This document shows positions 9,137 to 21,028 of a DNA stretch of 64,000 nucleotides, one piece after another. Numbering within the stretch: position 1 is the first letter of the stretch; every line of letters starts with the position of its first letter. The notes beneath the pieces are model-generated. The model searched no databases and had not been told where the DNA came from. It saw only the letters and a program-made list of their open reading frames with translations. The stretch comes from Mycobacterium paraseoulense (GTDB lineage: Bacteria > Actinomycetota > Actinomycetes > Mycobacteriales > Mycobacteriaceae): assembly GCF_010731655.1 (NCBI RefSeq), contig NZ_AP022619.1, forward strand, positions 5,642,001 through 5,706,000. Direction: 5' to 3'. The translations under genes were made by a program, and so were the position numbers.

Positions 9137-10419
9137 ACCGCCACAACGCCAGAATCGGCCTGGCCGCCGTGCTGGTGCTGAGCCTCCTTGCCGGCGCCTC
9201 GGTGCTGTGGCGCTCGTCGACGGCGAGCAGCAGGACCACGGTCGTCGCCTACTTCGCCAACAGCAACGGCATCTTCGTAGGCGACGAGGTGCGCATCCTG
9301 GGGGTGGCCGTCGGCCACATCAAAAAGATCGAGCCGCAACCCGAGCGCGTCAAGATCACCTTCTGGTATGAGGCCAGATACCAGGTGCCCGCCGATGCCA
9401 AGGCCGTGATCCTCTCGCCGTCGCTGGTTACCGCGCGGGCGATCCAGCTGACCCCCGCCTACACCGGTGGACCGCGGCTGCAAGACGGCGCCGTGATTCC
9501 GCAGGCGCGCACCGCGGTCCCGGTGGAGTGGGACGACCTGCGTCAGGACCTGGAAAAGCTCACCCAGATGCTGCAGCCGACCCGCGGCGGCCTCAGCCCG
9601 CTCGGATCGCTCGTGACGACCGCCGCGAACAATCTGCGCGGCCAGGGAGTGAACATCCGCGACACCATCGTCAAGCTTTCCCAAGCGGTTTCAGCGCTGG
9701 GCGACCACAGCAAGGATCTGTTCAGCACCGTGAAGAACCTGTCGATCCTGGTTTCGGCGTTGCAGAGCAGCGGTGACCTGATGCGGCAGCTGAATCAGAA
9801 TCTGGCCTCGGTCACCGGCCTGCTGACCAATGATCCCAACGAGGTCGCTAACGCAGTCACGGCACTTTCCGACGTCGTTGGCGACGTCCGAACCTTCGTG
9901 GCCGACAACCGCGAAGCGCTGGGCACGACTTCCGACAAGCTGGCGTCGGTGTCGACCGCGCTGAACAACAGCCTCGACGACATCAGGCAGGCGCTGCATA
10001 TCGCCCCCACCGAGCTACAGAACTTCATCAACATCTATCAGCCCGCGCAGGGCACCCTGAGCGGTGCGCCGGCATTCGCCAACTTCGCCAATCCGGTCGC
10101 CTTCCTGTGCGGGGCGATACAGGCGGCGTCGCGCCTGGGATGGGACCAGTCGGCGAAGCTGTGCGTCCAGTACCTGGCGCCGATCATCAAGAATCGTCAG
10201 TACAACTTCCCCCCACTGGGTGAGAACCTGGTGGTCGGCGCCACGGCACGCCCGAATGAGGTGACCTACAGCGAGGACTGGATGCGGCCGGACTACGTTC
10301 CGCCGCAGCCGAATCCGATGGGAATTCCCGGCCTGCCGTCCGCGCCGGCCCAGGTGCACGCGACCAATCCCGCCGACGGCCTGCGCGGATTGATGCTGCC
10401 GACGGGGGACGGACCGTGA
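9133..10419 (+). CDS. Mce family protein, MceD position
   Basis: 428 residues from ATG 9133, overlapping the MceC stop. An anchor at about 8-28 is followed by the Mce domain (YFANSNGIFVGDEVRILGVA; LSPSLVTARAIQLTPAYTGG) and a helical middle with repeated DNRE/LSxL segments. The shorter C-terminal part has FLCGAIQAASRLGWDQSAKL, a segment that recurs in MceD proteins. The tail is moderately proline-rich. The stop overlaps the GTG of the lipoprotein gene. Confidence 0.92.
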   Translation: MNRHNARIGLAAVLVLSLLAGASVLWRSSTASSRTTVVAYFANSNGIFVGDEVRILGVAVGHIKKIEPQPERVKITFWYEARYQVPADAKAVILSPSLVTARAIQLTPAYTGGPRLQDGAVIPQARTAVPVEWDDLRQDLEKLTQMLQPTRGGLSPLGSLVTTAANNLRGQGVNIRDTIVKLSQAVSALGDHSKDLFSTVKNLSILVSALQSSGDLMRQLNQNLASVTGLLTNDPNEVANAVTALSDVVGDVRTFVADNREALGTTSDKLASVSTALNNSLDDIRQALHIAPTELQNFINIYQPAQGTLSGAPAFANFANPVAFLCGAIQAASRLGWDQSAKLCVQYLAPIIKNRQYNFPPLGENLVVGATARPNEVTYSEDWMRPDYVPPQPNPMGIPGLPSAPAQVHATNPADGLRGLMLPTGDGP

Positions 10420-11555
10420 CGGGCGCCCGCCTGCGTCGCGCCGTGGTGGGGTTGCTGGCGGCGCTGACGATGGTCGCGCCGGCGGCCTGCGGTTGGCGCG
10501 GTCTGAACTCGGTAGCGCTGCCGGGAACCGCCGGACGCGGTCCCGGGGCGTTCACGATTCAGGCGCAACTGCCTGACGTGGGCACCCTGGAACAGAACTC
10601 GCGAGTGCAAGTCGGCGACGTCACGGTCGGCAACGTCACCAGGATCGAGCGGCAGGGCTGGCATGCGCTGCTGACCATCCGGCTCGACGGCGATGTCGAC
10701 CTGCCGGCCAACGCGACCGCGACGATCGGGCAAACCAGCCTGCTGGGTTCCCTGCATGTCGAGCTGGCGCCGCCCACCGACGTCCCACCGTGGGGCAGGC
10801 TGAAGGAGGGCTCGCTGATTTCCCTGTCGTCGGCCGGCAGTTACCCGTCGACTGAGCAGACGCTCGCCGCCATCTCGTTGTTGCTCAACGGCGGCGGGAT
10901 CGGGCAGATTCAGGACATCACCCAGGCACTGAGCACCGCGCTGGCCGGCCGTGCCGATGACCTGCGCAGCCTGATAACTCAGCTCGACACCTTCACGGGC
11001 CACGTCGCCGACCAGACCGGTGACATCATCGCCGCCGCCGAGAGCCTCAACAACCTGGTCGGTCAGTTCGCGGATCAGAGGCCGGTGATGGACAGGGCGC
11101 TGACGACCATCCCGGCCGCGCTTCGCACCCTGGCCGACGAGCGGCAGACTCTGGTGGAGGCGCTCGATCAGTTCGGCAAGTTCAGTGCGCTGGTTGCCGA
11201 TTCGGCACGCCAGACCAAGGACACTCTGGTCAAAGAGCTCAACGACCTTGCGCCGGTGCTGGAATCGCTGGCCAACGCCGGCCCCGCGATGACCCGCGCG
11301 TTGAGCCTGCTCGCCACCTATCCGTTCCCGAAGGAGACCATCAGCAAGTGGGCCCGCGGGGACTACGCCAATCTGACCGCCATCATCGACCTCACGCTCA
11401 GCCGACTCGACGCGTCCTTCCTCACGGGCACTCGGTTCGAGGGCAATTTGACGGAGTTGGAACTGCAGTGGGGCCGGACGATCGGCCAGATGCCGAGTCC
11501 GTACACGGCCGGCAATCCGCTTGTCGCGCCGTATCATTGGGATCAGGGGCATTGA
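10416..11555 (+). CDS. Mce family lipoprotein, MceE position (LprK-like)
   Basis: 379 residues from GTG 10416. The signal peptide ends in a lipobox-like APAAC with Cys25 as the acylation site, the hallmark of the E position in mce operons. The Mce domain follows (LPDVGTLEQNSRVQVGDVTV; IGQTSLLGSLHVELAP). A helical region with repeated LADER/ADxxxQ segments leads to a short C-terminal domain. As the only lipid-anchored Mce subunit it probably fixes the tunnel to the membrane outer face. It is coupled to MceD by a GTGA overlap and ends 1 bp before the next GTG. Confidence 0.92.
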   Translation: MTGARLRRAVVGLLAALTMVAPAACGWRGLNSVALPGTAGRGPGAFTIQAQLPDVGTLEQNSRVQVGDVTVGNVTRIERQGWHALLTIRLDGDVDLPANATATIGQTSLLGSLHVELAPPTDVPPWGRLKEGSLISLSSAGSYPSTEQTLAAISLLLNGGGIGQIQDITQALSTALAGRADDLRSLITQLDTFTGHVADQTGDIIAAAESLNNLVGQFADQRPVMDRALTTIPAALRTLADERQTLVEALDQFGKFSALVADSARQTKDTLVKELNDLAPVLESLANAGPAMTRALSLLATYPFPKETISKWARGDYANLTAIIDLTLSRLDASFLTGTRFEGNLTELELQWGRTIGQMPSPYTAGNPLVAPYHWDQGH

Positions 11556-11556
11556 C

Positions 11557-12996
11557 GTGCCGCCCTTGTCGAGACGAATCCTCATCCAGCTGGCGATCTT
11601 TGTGGTCGTCGCGCTGGTCGGCGGCGCGGTGATGGTGTTCGGCTACATCCAGCTTCCGGCCATGTTCGGCATCGGCCGCTATCGCGTCACCGTCGAGCTG
11701 CCGCAGGCCGCCGGTCTGTACCCCAGCGGCAACGTCACTTATCGTGGCACCGAAGTCGGCCGGGTCGACAGCGTGCGTCTCACCAACACCGGCGTCGTGG
11801 CGGTGCTCTCGCTGAAGTCGGGGATCGACATCCCGTCGGATCTCGATGCGCAGGTGCACAGTCAGTCGGCGGTGGGAGAGCAGTACGTTGCCCTGCTGCC
11901 ACGCAGGGCTTCTCCGCCGCTGCGGGACGGCGACGTGATCCGCCCGGATCGCGTGTCGGTGCCGCCCGACCTGGACACGATGTTGGATGCGGCGAACCGT
12001 GGTTTGGAGTCGGTCCCCCGTGAGGACCTCAAGACCGTCGTCGACGAGGCCTCCACGGCCGTCAGCGGGCTCGGCCCCGACATCTCCCGGCTCGTGGCGG
12101 GCGCCAGTTCGCTGTCCATCGATGCGCGAAAGAATCTCGGTGCGCTGCTCACCCTGATCGACGACTCCAAGCCGGTGCTCGATGCGCAGACCGACACACC
12201 GGACGCGGTACAGGCGTGGGCCGCGCACCTGGCCGACCTCACCCGGGGGGTGCAGAAAAACGACACCGCCGTCCGGCAGGTGCTCGAGCAAGGCGGGCCC
12301 GCCGTGGGGGAAGTGCGAAAGCTCCTGGATCGGGTAAACCCGACCCTGCCGGTCCTGCTCGCCAACCTGATCGGTGTCGGGCAGGTGGCGCTGACCTATC
12401 ACGCCGGCATTGAGCAGCTGCTGGTCCTTCTTCCCCAGGCGGTGGCCACGATTCAGGCGATCAATGTCCCGAACAGGAACACCAAACAGGGCTACAAGGG
12501 CGCCTTCCTGAGTTTCAACCTGCGACTGAACCTGCCGCCACCGTGTCTGACCGGCTTTCTGCCGGCGCAACAGCAGCGAGTTCCGTCGTGGGACGACTAC
12601 CCGGACCGACCCGCGGGCGACCTGTATTGCCGGGTGCCACAGGACTCCCCGCAGAACGTCCGTGGCGTTCGCAACACCCCGTGCGTGGGACGCCCGGGCA
12701 AACGCGCCCCGACGGTGCAGATGTGCGTCAGCGACGAAACCTACATTCCGCTCAACGACGGTTACAACTGGAAAGGCGACCCGAACGCGACGCTTTCGGG
12801 CCAGCCCGTCCCGCAGCCGCGCCCACCGGTACCACCTGCGCCGCCCCCCGACCCCATGCCGATTGCGGCCGCCGAGTACGACCCGGCCACCGGCACCTAC
12901 GTCGGCCCCGACGGGCATGTCTACACGCAATCCGACTTGGCCACCCCCGGGGGAAAGGAGCGCACATGGCAGACGATGTTGCTACCGCCGAATTGA
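11557..12996 (+). CDS. Mce family protein, MceF position
   Basis: 479 residues if translation begins at GTG 11557, directly after the MceE stop. An in-frame TTG at 11521 would overlap MceE by 35 bp and is less likely. Anchor at about 8-30, then the Mce domain (LPQAAGLYPSGNVTYRGTEV; AQVHSQSAVGEQYVALLP). The C-terminal half carries the MceF-type cysteine-containing block (PPCLTGFLPAQQQRVPSWDD; LYCRVPQDSPQNVRGVRNTP). A proline stretch and a short DPATGTYVGPDGHVY segment close the protein. It overlaps the next gene by 31 bp. Confidence 0.92.
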   Translation: MPPLSRRILIQLAIFVVVALVGGAVMVFGYIQLPAMFGIGRYRVTVELPQAAGLYPSGNVTYRGTEVGRVDSVRLTNTGVVAVLSLKSGIDIPSDLDAQVHSQSAVGEQYVALLPRRASPPLRDGDVIRPDRVSVPPDLDTMLDAANRGLESVPREDLKTVVDEASTAVSGLGPDISRLVAGASSLSIDARKNLGALLTLIDDSKPVLDAQTDTPDAVQAWAAHLADLTRGVQKNDTAVRQVLEQGGPAVGEVRKLLDRVNPTLPVLLANLIGVGQVALTYHAGIEQLLVLLPQAVATIQAINVPNRNTKQGYKGAFLSFNLRLNLPPPCLTGFLPAQQQRVPSWDDYPDRPAGDLYCRVPQDSPQNVRGVRNTPCVGRPGKRAPTVQMCVSDETYIPLNDGYNWKGDPNATLSGQPVPQPRPPVPPAPPPDPMPIAAAEYDPATGTYVGPDGHVYTQSDLATPGGKERTWQTMLLPPN

Positions 12997-13532
12997 CCGA
13001 GCTCCCTGCGGAAGTCGACGAGTCGAAAACGGAGGAGCCGTCGCGCGGCGCCGCCCCGGTTCGGCTGACGCTGACCATCGGACTTGTCATCGTGGCCGCG
13101 CTGATCGGGCTGGTCGGGTGGGTCGGCCTGCGCGCGTACCGAGGGCACGAAGCGCAGGAGCAGCGCACGCTTTTCCTGCAGGCCGGTCGCCAAGGTGCGC
13201 TCAACCTCACCACGGTTGACTTCCGCGAAGCCGACGCGGACGTGCAGCGCATTCTGGCCGGGGCGACCGGCCAACTCTACGACAACTTCTCCAAACGCTC
13301 GCAGCCGTTCATCGACGTGGTGTTGCGGACCAAGTCCAAGTCCGTTGGAACCGTGACGGAAGCGGGCATCGAATCCCAGTCCGGCGACCGGGCGGAAGTC
13401 CTGGTGGCTGTCACGGTCCACACGTCGAACGCCGGTGTGGCCGAACAGGAGCCGCACGCCTGGCGAATGCGGCTTTCCGTACTGAAGGTGGGCGGGGTGG
13501 CGAAGGTGTCGAATGTGGAGTTCGTGCGATGA
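12966..13532 (+). CDS. Mce-associated membrane protein, first
   Basis: 188 residues from ATG 12966, with GGGGGAAAGGAG just upstream; the start lies inside the end of the MceF gene. A hydrophilic N-terminal 30 residues precede one membrane segment (LTLTIGLVIVAALIGLVGWV) and a periplasmic domain of about 125 residues with the Mam pattern TVDFREADADVQRILAGATG. These Mce-associated proteins are thought to stabilise Mce complexes. The fold resembles NTF2-like domains. It ends in an ATGA overlap with the second copy. Confidence 0.85.
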   Translation: MADDVATAELTELPAEVDESKTEEPSRGAAPVRLTLTIGLVIVAALIGLVGWVGLRAYRGHEAQEQRTLFLQAGRQGALNLTTVDFREADADVQRILAGATGQLYDNFSKRSQPFIDVVLRTKSKSVGTVTEAGIESQSGDRAEVLVAVTVHTSNAGVAEQEPHAWRMRLSVLKVGGVAKVSNVEFVR

Positions 13533-14044
13533 GAATTAGGCTGCGCCGCAGCGCCGACCGCATCGATTGGTCGCGGGTGCTGGCATACGGTCTGATACCG
13601 GGGCTGGCGTTGTCGCTTGCGTCTGCGGCCGGCTTCCTGAAGTGGCAGGGCTCGTCGGTCACCGATGCCGATCGCGGTCGCATCGAGGCTACGCAGGCGG
13701 CGCGGGATGCCACGGCCGCCCTGCTGACCTACCGACCCGACACGGTCGAGCGCGACCTCGGCGCCGCTCGTGACCGGCTGACCGGGCGGTTCAAAGACGC
13801 CTACACGTCGCTGACCCGCGAAGTGGTGATCCCCGGCTCGAAACAGAAGCACATCTCCGCGGTGGCGACCGTCCGGTCTGCGGCGTCGGTGTCGGCGGGG
13901 CCCGACCACGGTGTCGTCCTGCTCTTCGTCGACCAGACCACGATCGTCGGGGCTGAGGCGCCCGCCTACACGGCATCCAGCGTCCGCGTCACACTGGACA
14001 AGGTCGGCGGTCGCTGGCTGGTATCCGGGTTCGATCCGGTTTAG
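13529..14044 (+). CDS. Mce-associated membrane protein, second
   Basis: 171 residues from ATG 13529, overlapping the previous stop. One membrane segment (about 17-37) is followed by a periplasmic region with LLTYRPDTVERDLGAARDRL and LTREVVIPGSKQKHISAVAT, the second common Mam pattern. It is the last gene of the mce operon. Its stop lies 1 bp from the stop of the convergent cstA gene, so no room exists for a dedicated terminator between the two genes. Confidence 0.85.
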   Translation: MRIRLRRSADRIDWSRVLAYGLIPGLALSLASAAGFLKWQGSSVTDADRGRIEATQAARDATAALLTYRPDTVERDLGAARDRLTGRFKDAYTSLTREVVIPGSKQKHISAVATVRSAASVSAGPDHGVVLLFVDQTTIVGAEAPAYTASSVRVTLDKVGGRWLVSGFDPV

Positions 14045-14045
14045 G

Positions 14046-16298
<2,253 letters not shown>

Positions 16299-16338
16299 GG
16301 CCGAAAACCCTACGCGCGGGAAGCGAACTCCGCCCGTC

Positions 16339-17868
16339 CTAATACAGCGCCCGCACGGTGTCGATGGTGTCGGCTTCGGCCGGGCCTTTGTCGTCGCGGT
16401 AGCGCAGTACGCGGGCGAACCGCAGCGCCACGCCGCCGGGGTAGCGCGAGGACTTCTGGACACCGTCCAGCGCCACCTCGACCACCTGCTCGGGCCGCAG
16501 CCGCACGACGTAACCCTCCGTCCCGCCGACGGCGAGTTCGCGAAACCGCGCGGTCTGCCAGACCAGCATGGCGTCGGTCATGCCCTTGAAAGTCTTTCCC
16601 ACCATGACGAATTCGCCGGTCGCCGGGTTGCGCGCCCCGAGGTGGATGTTGGAGAGCTTGCCGCTTCGGCGCCCCGATCCCCACTCCACCGCGAGCACCA
16701 CCAGGTCGAGCGTGTGCACCGGCTTGACCTTCAGCCACCCCGCACCGCGGCGGCCCGCCTGATACGGCGCGTCCGGCGCCTTGGCCAGCACGCCTTCGTG
16801 GCCGGCGGCCAGCGTCGCGTCGAGGAAGCCGGCCGCCTCGGCGGCGTCCGAGGTGAGCAACCGATCGACCCGCTGCGCGGCCGGCACCAGCGCGTCCAGG
16901 GCGGCCAGCCGCTCGGCGGTCGGTGCGTCGAGCAGGTCGGCGCCGTCGCGGTGCAAGATGTCGAAGAAGAATACCGAAAGCGGTTGTGCGGCACGGGCCG
17001 CCGCGACGTCGACCGACCGGCCGAACCGCGACGCGGTGACCTGGAAGCGGTGCGGGCGGTTGTCGGGACGCAGGGCGATCGCCTCGCCGTCGGCGATGAG
17101 GTCGCGCACCGGCAGGGCCAGCGTCGCCTCCACCACCTCGGGCAGCCGGGCGGTGACGTCGTCAAGGCTCCGGGTATAGACGGTGACCTCGTCCCCGGCC
17201 CGGTGGATCTGCACCCGGGCGCCGTCCAGCTTGGCCTCGAAAATCGTTGCGCCGCCGTGGCGTTCCAGCGCGTCGGCCACCCCGGTCGCGCTCTGCGCCA
17301 GCATCGGGCCGACCGGCCGGCCCACCCGAAGGGCGAACGCGTCCAGCGCCCTGACCCCGCCGCCCAGGGCGGCGGCCGCCACGGCCGGCAGGTCCCCGCC
17401 CAGCATCGCGGCGCGCTGCACCGCCGCGACCGGGAGGTCGGCGGCCCGGGCCACCGCGTCGGCCATGACCCCGGCCAGCGCGCCCTGCCGCAGCTCCCCG
17501 CCGAGCAACCGCAGCAGGAAGGCCTGCTCGGCGTCGGTCGCGGCGGCGAACAGGCCGGCGATCAACTCGGCGCGCCGCGACTGCGACCCCTTGCCCGACA
17601 CCGCCCCGATCTCCGAAAAGCGGGCGTCCACGCCGGCCACCGTCAGCGTCGGATGCGACGCCGGCGGCGGCCGCGACCGCAAAGACGCCCAGCCGACCCC
17701 GATCTGGCGCTGGGGGAGCTCACCCGAGAGCCAGGACACCACGATCGCGACGGCGTCGGGTTCGGCCGCCGCGCGACGCAACAGGCCGGCGATGTGGTCC
17801 ACCTTGCCCAGCCGCGACGAGGTGCCGCCCACGTCCCGTGAGGTCGTCGCGACGTCGAGGAGTAGCAC
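16339..17868 (-). CDS. ligB: ATP-dependent DNA ligase LigB
   Basis: 509 residues. The adenylation motif [12 protein letters not shown] puts the catalytic lysine at about residue 213. Further nucleotidyltransferase motifs are [33 protein letters not shown] and GWLKVKP. An N-terminal DNA-binding region (1-200) and a C-terminal OB domain ending [20 protein letters not shown] complete the usual domain order. The enzyme seals nicks with ATP. From memory the orthologue is Rv3062, non-essential beside the NAD-dependent LigA. The promoter region is shared with the divergent SDR gene and is rich in palindromes. Confidence 0.95.
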   Translation of the reverse strand: MLLLDVATTSRDVGGTSSRLGKVDHIAGLLRRAAAEPDAVAIVVSWLSGELPQRQIGVGWASLRSRPPPASHPTLTVAGVDARFSEIGAVSGKGSQSRRAELIAGLFAAATDAEQAFLLRLLGGELRQGALAGVMADAVARAADLPVAAVQRAAMLGGDLPAVAAAALGGGVRALDAFALRVGRPVGPMLAQSATGVADALERHGGATIFEAKLDGARVQIHRAGDEVTVYTRSLDDVTARLPEVVEATLALPVRDLIADGEAIALRPDNRPHRFQVTASRFGRSVDVAAARAAQPLSVFFFDILHRDGADLLDAPTAERLAALDALVPAAQRVDRLLTSDAAEAAGFLDATLAAGHEGVLAKAPDAPYQAGRRGAGWLKVKPVHTLDLVVLAVEWGSGRRSGKLSNIHLGARNPATGEFVMVGKTFKGMTDAMLVWQTARFRELAVGGTEGYVVRLRPEQVVEVALDGVQKSSRYPGGVALRFARVLRYRDDKGPAEADTIDTVRALY

Positions 17869-17888
17869 GAAATCAGCTTGGCATGGCT

Positions 17889-17949
17889 CTTGTACAAGGC
17901 GGGGTCAACCCTGAAGGACGGACACGCTAGCGTGCCTACGTAACGTTAC
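17889..17949. promoter_or_regulatory. Three palindromes in the ligB / SDR divergent promoter region
   Basis: Three perfect palindromes lie in 61 bp: CTTGTACAAG (17889-17898), CACGCTAGCGTG (17923-17934) and GTAACGTTAC (17940-17949). The second contains TAGCGT, a plausible mycobacterial -10 on the plus strand. They sit between the starts of ligB (17868, minus) and the SDR gene (17991, plus), so they may be operators for one or both. No regulator gene is adjacent. Confidence 0.45.
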
Positions 17950-17990
17950 AGTTTTCAGGGATTCTGACACGCCACAAAGGAGAGGTCCGG

Positions 17991-18749
17991 ATGGAGATCA
18001 ACGGGAAGAAGGTCGTCGTCATCGGCGGCGCGTCGGGGATGGGTCGTGCCTCCGCGGAGCTGCTGGCCGAGCGCGGGGCGGACGTCGCGGTCCTCGACCG
18101 CGAGGGTTCCGACGGCAAGACCGTCGCCGAAGCGATCGGCGGCGCGTTCTATCCGGTCGACGTCACGGACTTCAAGGGCACCGAGGAGACGCTGCAGACC
18201 GCCGTCGACAAGCTGGGCGGCCTGCACGTCACGGTCACGACCGCCGGCGGCGGCATCGCCAAGCGGACGCTGACCAAGTCCGGTCCCCACGACCTCGAAT
18301 CGTTCCAGTCCGTGATCGACCTGAACCTGATCGCCACCTTCAACATCAGCCGGCTCGCCGCCGCCCACATGGCCAAGAACGAGCCCGAGGACGAGGAGCG
18401 CGGCGTCATCATCAACACCGCGTCGATCGCGGCCTTCGAAGGGCAGATCGGACAGGTCGCCTACACCGCGGCCAAGGCGGCGATCGCCGGCATGTGCCTG
18501 ACCATGGCCCGCGACCTGGGCTCGATGGGCATCCGGGTGCTGGCCATCGCGCCGAGCCTCTTCCTGACCGGGATCACTTCGATGGTGCCCGACGAGATGG
18601 CGGCCGCCCTGACCAAGGACGCGGCCTTCCCGAAGCGGATGGGCCGCCCCATCGAATACGCCAAGCTGGTGGCGGCGATCGTGGACAACCCGATGCTCAA
18701 CGGCCAGTGCCTGCGCCTGGACGCCGGGCAGCGGTTCGCGCCCAAGTAA
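17991..18749 (+). CDS. Short-chain dehydrogenase (3-hydroxyacyl-CoA dehydrogenase-like)
   Basis: 252 residues, ATG 17991 with AAAGGAGAG upstream. The NAD(P)-binding motif GGASGMGRAS is at about 12-21 and the catalytic pair is YTAAK at about 160, with the Ser in NTASIAAFEG. The C-terminal half (PSLFLTGITSMVPDEMAAAL; FPKRMGRPIEYAKLV) is like type-10 17-beta-hydroxysteroid/3-hydroxyacyl-CoA dehydrogenases, so a step of fatty-acid or sterol side-chain beta-oxidation fits. It precedes the acyl-CoA dehydrogenase gene fadE22 on the same strand, which supports this role. Confidence 0.85.
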   Translation: MEINGKKVVVIGGASGMGRASAELLAERGADVAVLDREGSDGKTVAEAIGGAFYPVDVTDFKGTEETLQTAVDKLGGLHVTVTTAGGGIAKRTLTKSGPHDLESFQSVIDLNLIATFNISRLAAAHMAKNEPEDEERGVIINTASIAAFEGQIGQVAYTAAKAAIAGMCLTMARDLGSMGIRVLAIAPSLFLTGITSMVPDEMAAALTKDAAFPKRMGRPIEYAKLVAAIVDNPMLNGQCLRLDAGQRFAPK

Positions 18750-18794
18750 CACCCCCACGGCCCGCCCTCCTCGCATTAAGTACACTCTTTAGGC

Positions 18795-18828
18795 AGCCGC
18801 CCCGCTTCCCCTCGAAGCGGGGCCGGCT
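18795..18828 (+). terminator. Strong hairpin before fadE22 (SDR terminator or fadE22 5' leader structure)
   Basis: The left arm AGCCGCCCCGCTTC (18795-18808) pairs with 18814-18828 around a CCCTC loop. This gives 14 bp with one bulged C. There is no U-run after it. A TACACT box (18781-18786) lies just upstream; if that is the fadE22 -10, the hairpin forms the very 5' end of the fadE22 mRNA instead of a terminator. GAGGAGG at 18843-18849 is the fadE22 ribosome site. Confidence 0.5.
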
Positions 18829-18856
18829 ACCCATCCGGTAGCGAGGAGGGCCCCTC

Positions 18857-21019
18857 ATGGGTATCGCACTGACCGATGACCATCGCGAACTCGCCGGAGT
18901 CGCCCGCGGGTTCCTGACCTCGCAGAAGGCCCGCTGGGCGGCGCGGTCCCTGCTCGACGCCGCCGAGGAGTCCCGGCCCCCGTTCTGGCAGAACCTGGTC
19001 GAGCTGGGCTGGCTCGGCCTGCACGTCGACGAGGAGCACGGCGGCTCCGGCTTCGGGCTGCCCGAACTTGTGGTGGTGGTCGAGGAACTCGGCCGCGCCG
19101 TGGCGCCCGGGCCGTTCGTGCCGACCGTCATCGCATCAGCGGCGATCGCCAAAGCCGGTACCCCCGAACAGAAGTCGCGGCTGCTGCCCGGGTTGATCGA
19201 CGGGACCGTCACCGCGGGCATCGGACTGGACGGCCAGGTTCGGCTCAAGGACGGGATCGCCGACGGCGACGCCGGGATCGTGCTGGGCGCCGGGCTGGCC
19301 GAGCTGCTGCTGGTCGCGGCGGGCGACGACGTGCTGCTGCTGGAACGCGATCGCGCCGGCGTATCGGTCGAGGTGCCGAACAACTTCGACCCCACCCGGC
19401 GCTCCGGACGGGTCCGCCTGGAAAACGTGAACGTCGGTGCCGGCGACGTCCTGGCGGGCGCGCGAGCATCGGTGCTGGCCCGCGCGCGGACCGTGCTCGC
19501 CGCCGAGGCGGTGGGCGGCGCAGCCGACTGCGTGGACGCCGCCGTGGACTATGCCAAGGTGCGCCAGCAATTCGGGCGAACGATCGCCACTTTCCAAGCG
19601 GTGAAGCATCATTGCGCGAACATGCTGGTGGCCGCGGAGTCCGGGGTCGCCGCGGTGTGGGACGCCTCGCGCGCGGCGTCGGAGGACGAGGGCCAGTTTC
19701 AGCTGGCCGCCGCGGTGGCGGCGACCCTGGCGTTTCCGGCCTATGCTCGCAACGCCGAACTCAACATTCAGGTCCACGGCGGCATCGGCTTCACCTGGGA
19801 ACACGACGCGCATCTGCACCTGCGCCGCGCGCTGGTGATACAGGCACTATTCGGCGGTGACGCCCCGGCCCGGGACATCTTCGAGCGCACCGCCGCGGGC
19901 GCCAAGCGGGAGAACAGCCTGGACCTGCCGCCCGAGGCCGAAGAACTGCGCACCCAAATCCACGCCGACGCCGCCGCGATCGCGCAACTGGACAAACAGG
20001 CGCAGCGCGACAAGCTGATCGAGACGGGCTACGTCATGCCGCACTGGCCCAAGCCCTGGGGCCGCGCCGCCGACGCGGTGGAGCAGTTGGTGATCGAGGA
20101 GGAGTTCCGCGCGGCCGGCATCAAACGGCCCGACTACTCGATCACCGGATGGGTGATCCTCACCCTGATCCAGCACGGAACCGATTGGCAGATCGAAAGA
20201 TTCGTGGAGAAGGCGCTTCGCCAAGAAGAGATCTGGTGCCAGTTGTTCTCCGAACCCGAGGCCGGCTCCGACGCGGCGTCGGTCAAGACCCGCGCCACCC
20301 GGGTGGACGGCGGCTGGAAGATCAACGGGCAGAAGGTCTGGACCAGCGGGGCCCAGTACTGCGCGCGTGGCCTGGCCACGGTGCGCACGGACCCCGAAGC
20401 CCCCAAGCACGCCGGCATCACCACCGTGATCATCGACATGAAGGGCCCGGGCGTCGAGGTGCGGCCGCTGCGGCAGATCACCGGCGGCTCGGAATTCAAC
20501 GAGGTGTTCTTCAACGACGTGTTCGTTCCCGACGAGGACGTCGTCGGGGCGCCCAACTCGGGGTGGACGGTCGCCCGTGCCACGCTGGGCAACGAGCGCG
20601 TCAGCATCGGCGGCAGCGGATCGTTCTACGAGGGCCTGGCGTCCACCCTGGTGCAGCTCGCCCGGCAGTCGGATCGCTTGGCCGGGGCGCCGATCCGGAT
20701 CGGGTCCTTCCTCGCCGACGACCACGCGCTGCGGCTGCTGAACCTGCGCCGCGCCGCACGCAGCGTCGAGGGAGCGGGCCCGGGTCCCGAAGGTAACATC
20801 ACCAAGCTGAAGCTGGCCGAACACATGGTGGACGGCGCCGCGATCTGGGCGGCGCTGGCGGGCCCGGAGGTCGCGCTGATGGACGGCCCCGGCGCGGTGG
20901 TGGGCCGGCTGGCCATGGGGGCCCGCGGCATGGCGATCGCCGGCGGCACCTCGGAGGTCACCCGCAACCAGATCGCCGAGCGGATCCTCGGCATGCCGCG
21001 CGACCCGCTGATCAACTGA
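18857..21019 (+). CDS. fadE22: Two-domain acyl-CoA dehydrogenase FadE22
   Basis: 720 residues, twice the usual acyl-CoA dehydrogenase length. Residues about 1-350 form a first, degenerate module (VGGAADCVDAAVDYAKVRQQ; NAELNIQVHGGIGFTWEHDA). Residues about 370-720 form a full second module (YVMPHWPKPWGRAADAVEQL; QLFSEPEAGSDAASVKTRAT; GARGMAIAGGTSEVTRNQIA). Mycobacterial alpha2beta2 FadE pairs dehydrogenate CoA-linked sterol side chains; a fused protein like this may carry the two halves in one chain. From memory, M. tuberculosis FadE22 (Rv3061c) has nearly the same length. An excellent GAGGAGG site precedes the ATG. Confidence 0.93.
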   Translation: MGIALTDDHRELAGVARGFLTSQKARWAARSLLDAAEESRPPFWQNLVELGWLGLHVDEEHGGSGFGLPELVVVVEELGRAVAPGPFVPTVIASAAIAKAGTPEQKSRLLPGLIDGTVTAGIGLDGQVRLKDGIADGDAGIVLGAGLAELLLVAAGDDVLLLERDRAGVSVEVPNNFDPTRRSGRVRLENVNVGAGDVLAGARASVLARARTVLAAEAVGGAADCVDAAVDYAKVRQQFGRTIATFQAVKHHCANMLVAAESGVAAVWDASRAASEDEGQFQLAAAVAATLAFPAYARNAELNIQVHGGIGFTWEHDAHLHLRRALVIQALFGGDAPARDIFERTAAGAKRENSLDLPPEAEELRTQIHADAAAIAQLDKQAQRDKLIETGYVMPHWPKPWGRAADAVEQLVIEEEFRAAGIKRPDYSITGWVILTLIQHGTDWQIERFVEKALRQEEIWCQLFSEPEAGSDAASVKTRATRVDGGWKINGQKVWTSGAQYCARGLATVRTDPEAPKHAGITTVIIDMKGPGVEVRPLRQITGGSEFNEVFFNDVFVPDEDVVGAPNSGWTVARATLGNERVSIGGSGSFYEGLASTLVQLARQSDRLAGAPIRIGSFLADDHALRLLNLRRAARSVEGAGPGPEGNITKLKLAEHMVDGAAIWAALAGPEVALMDGPGAVVGRLAMGARGMAIAGGTSEVTRNQIAERILGMPRDPLIN

Positions 21020-21028
21020 TGGCGGGCG

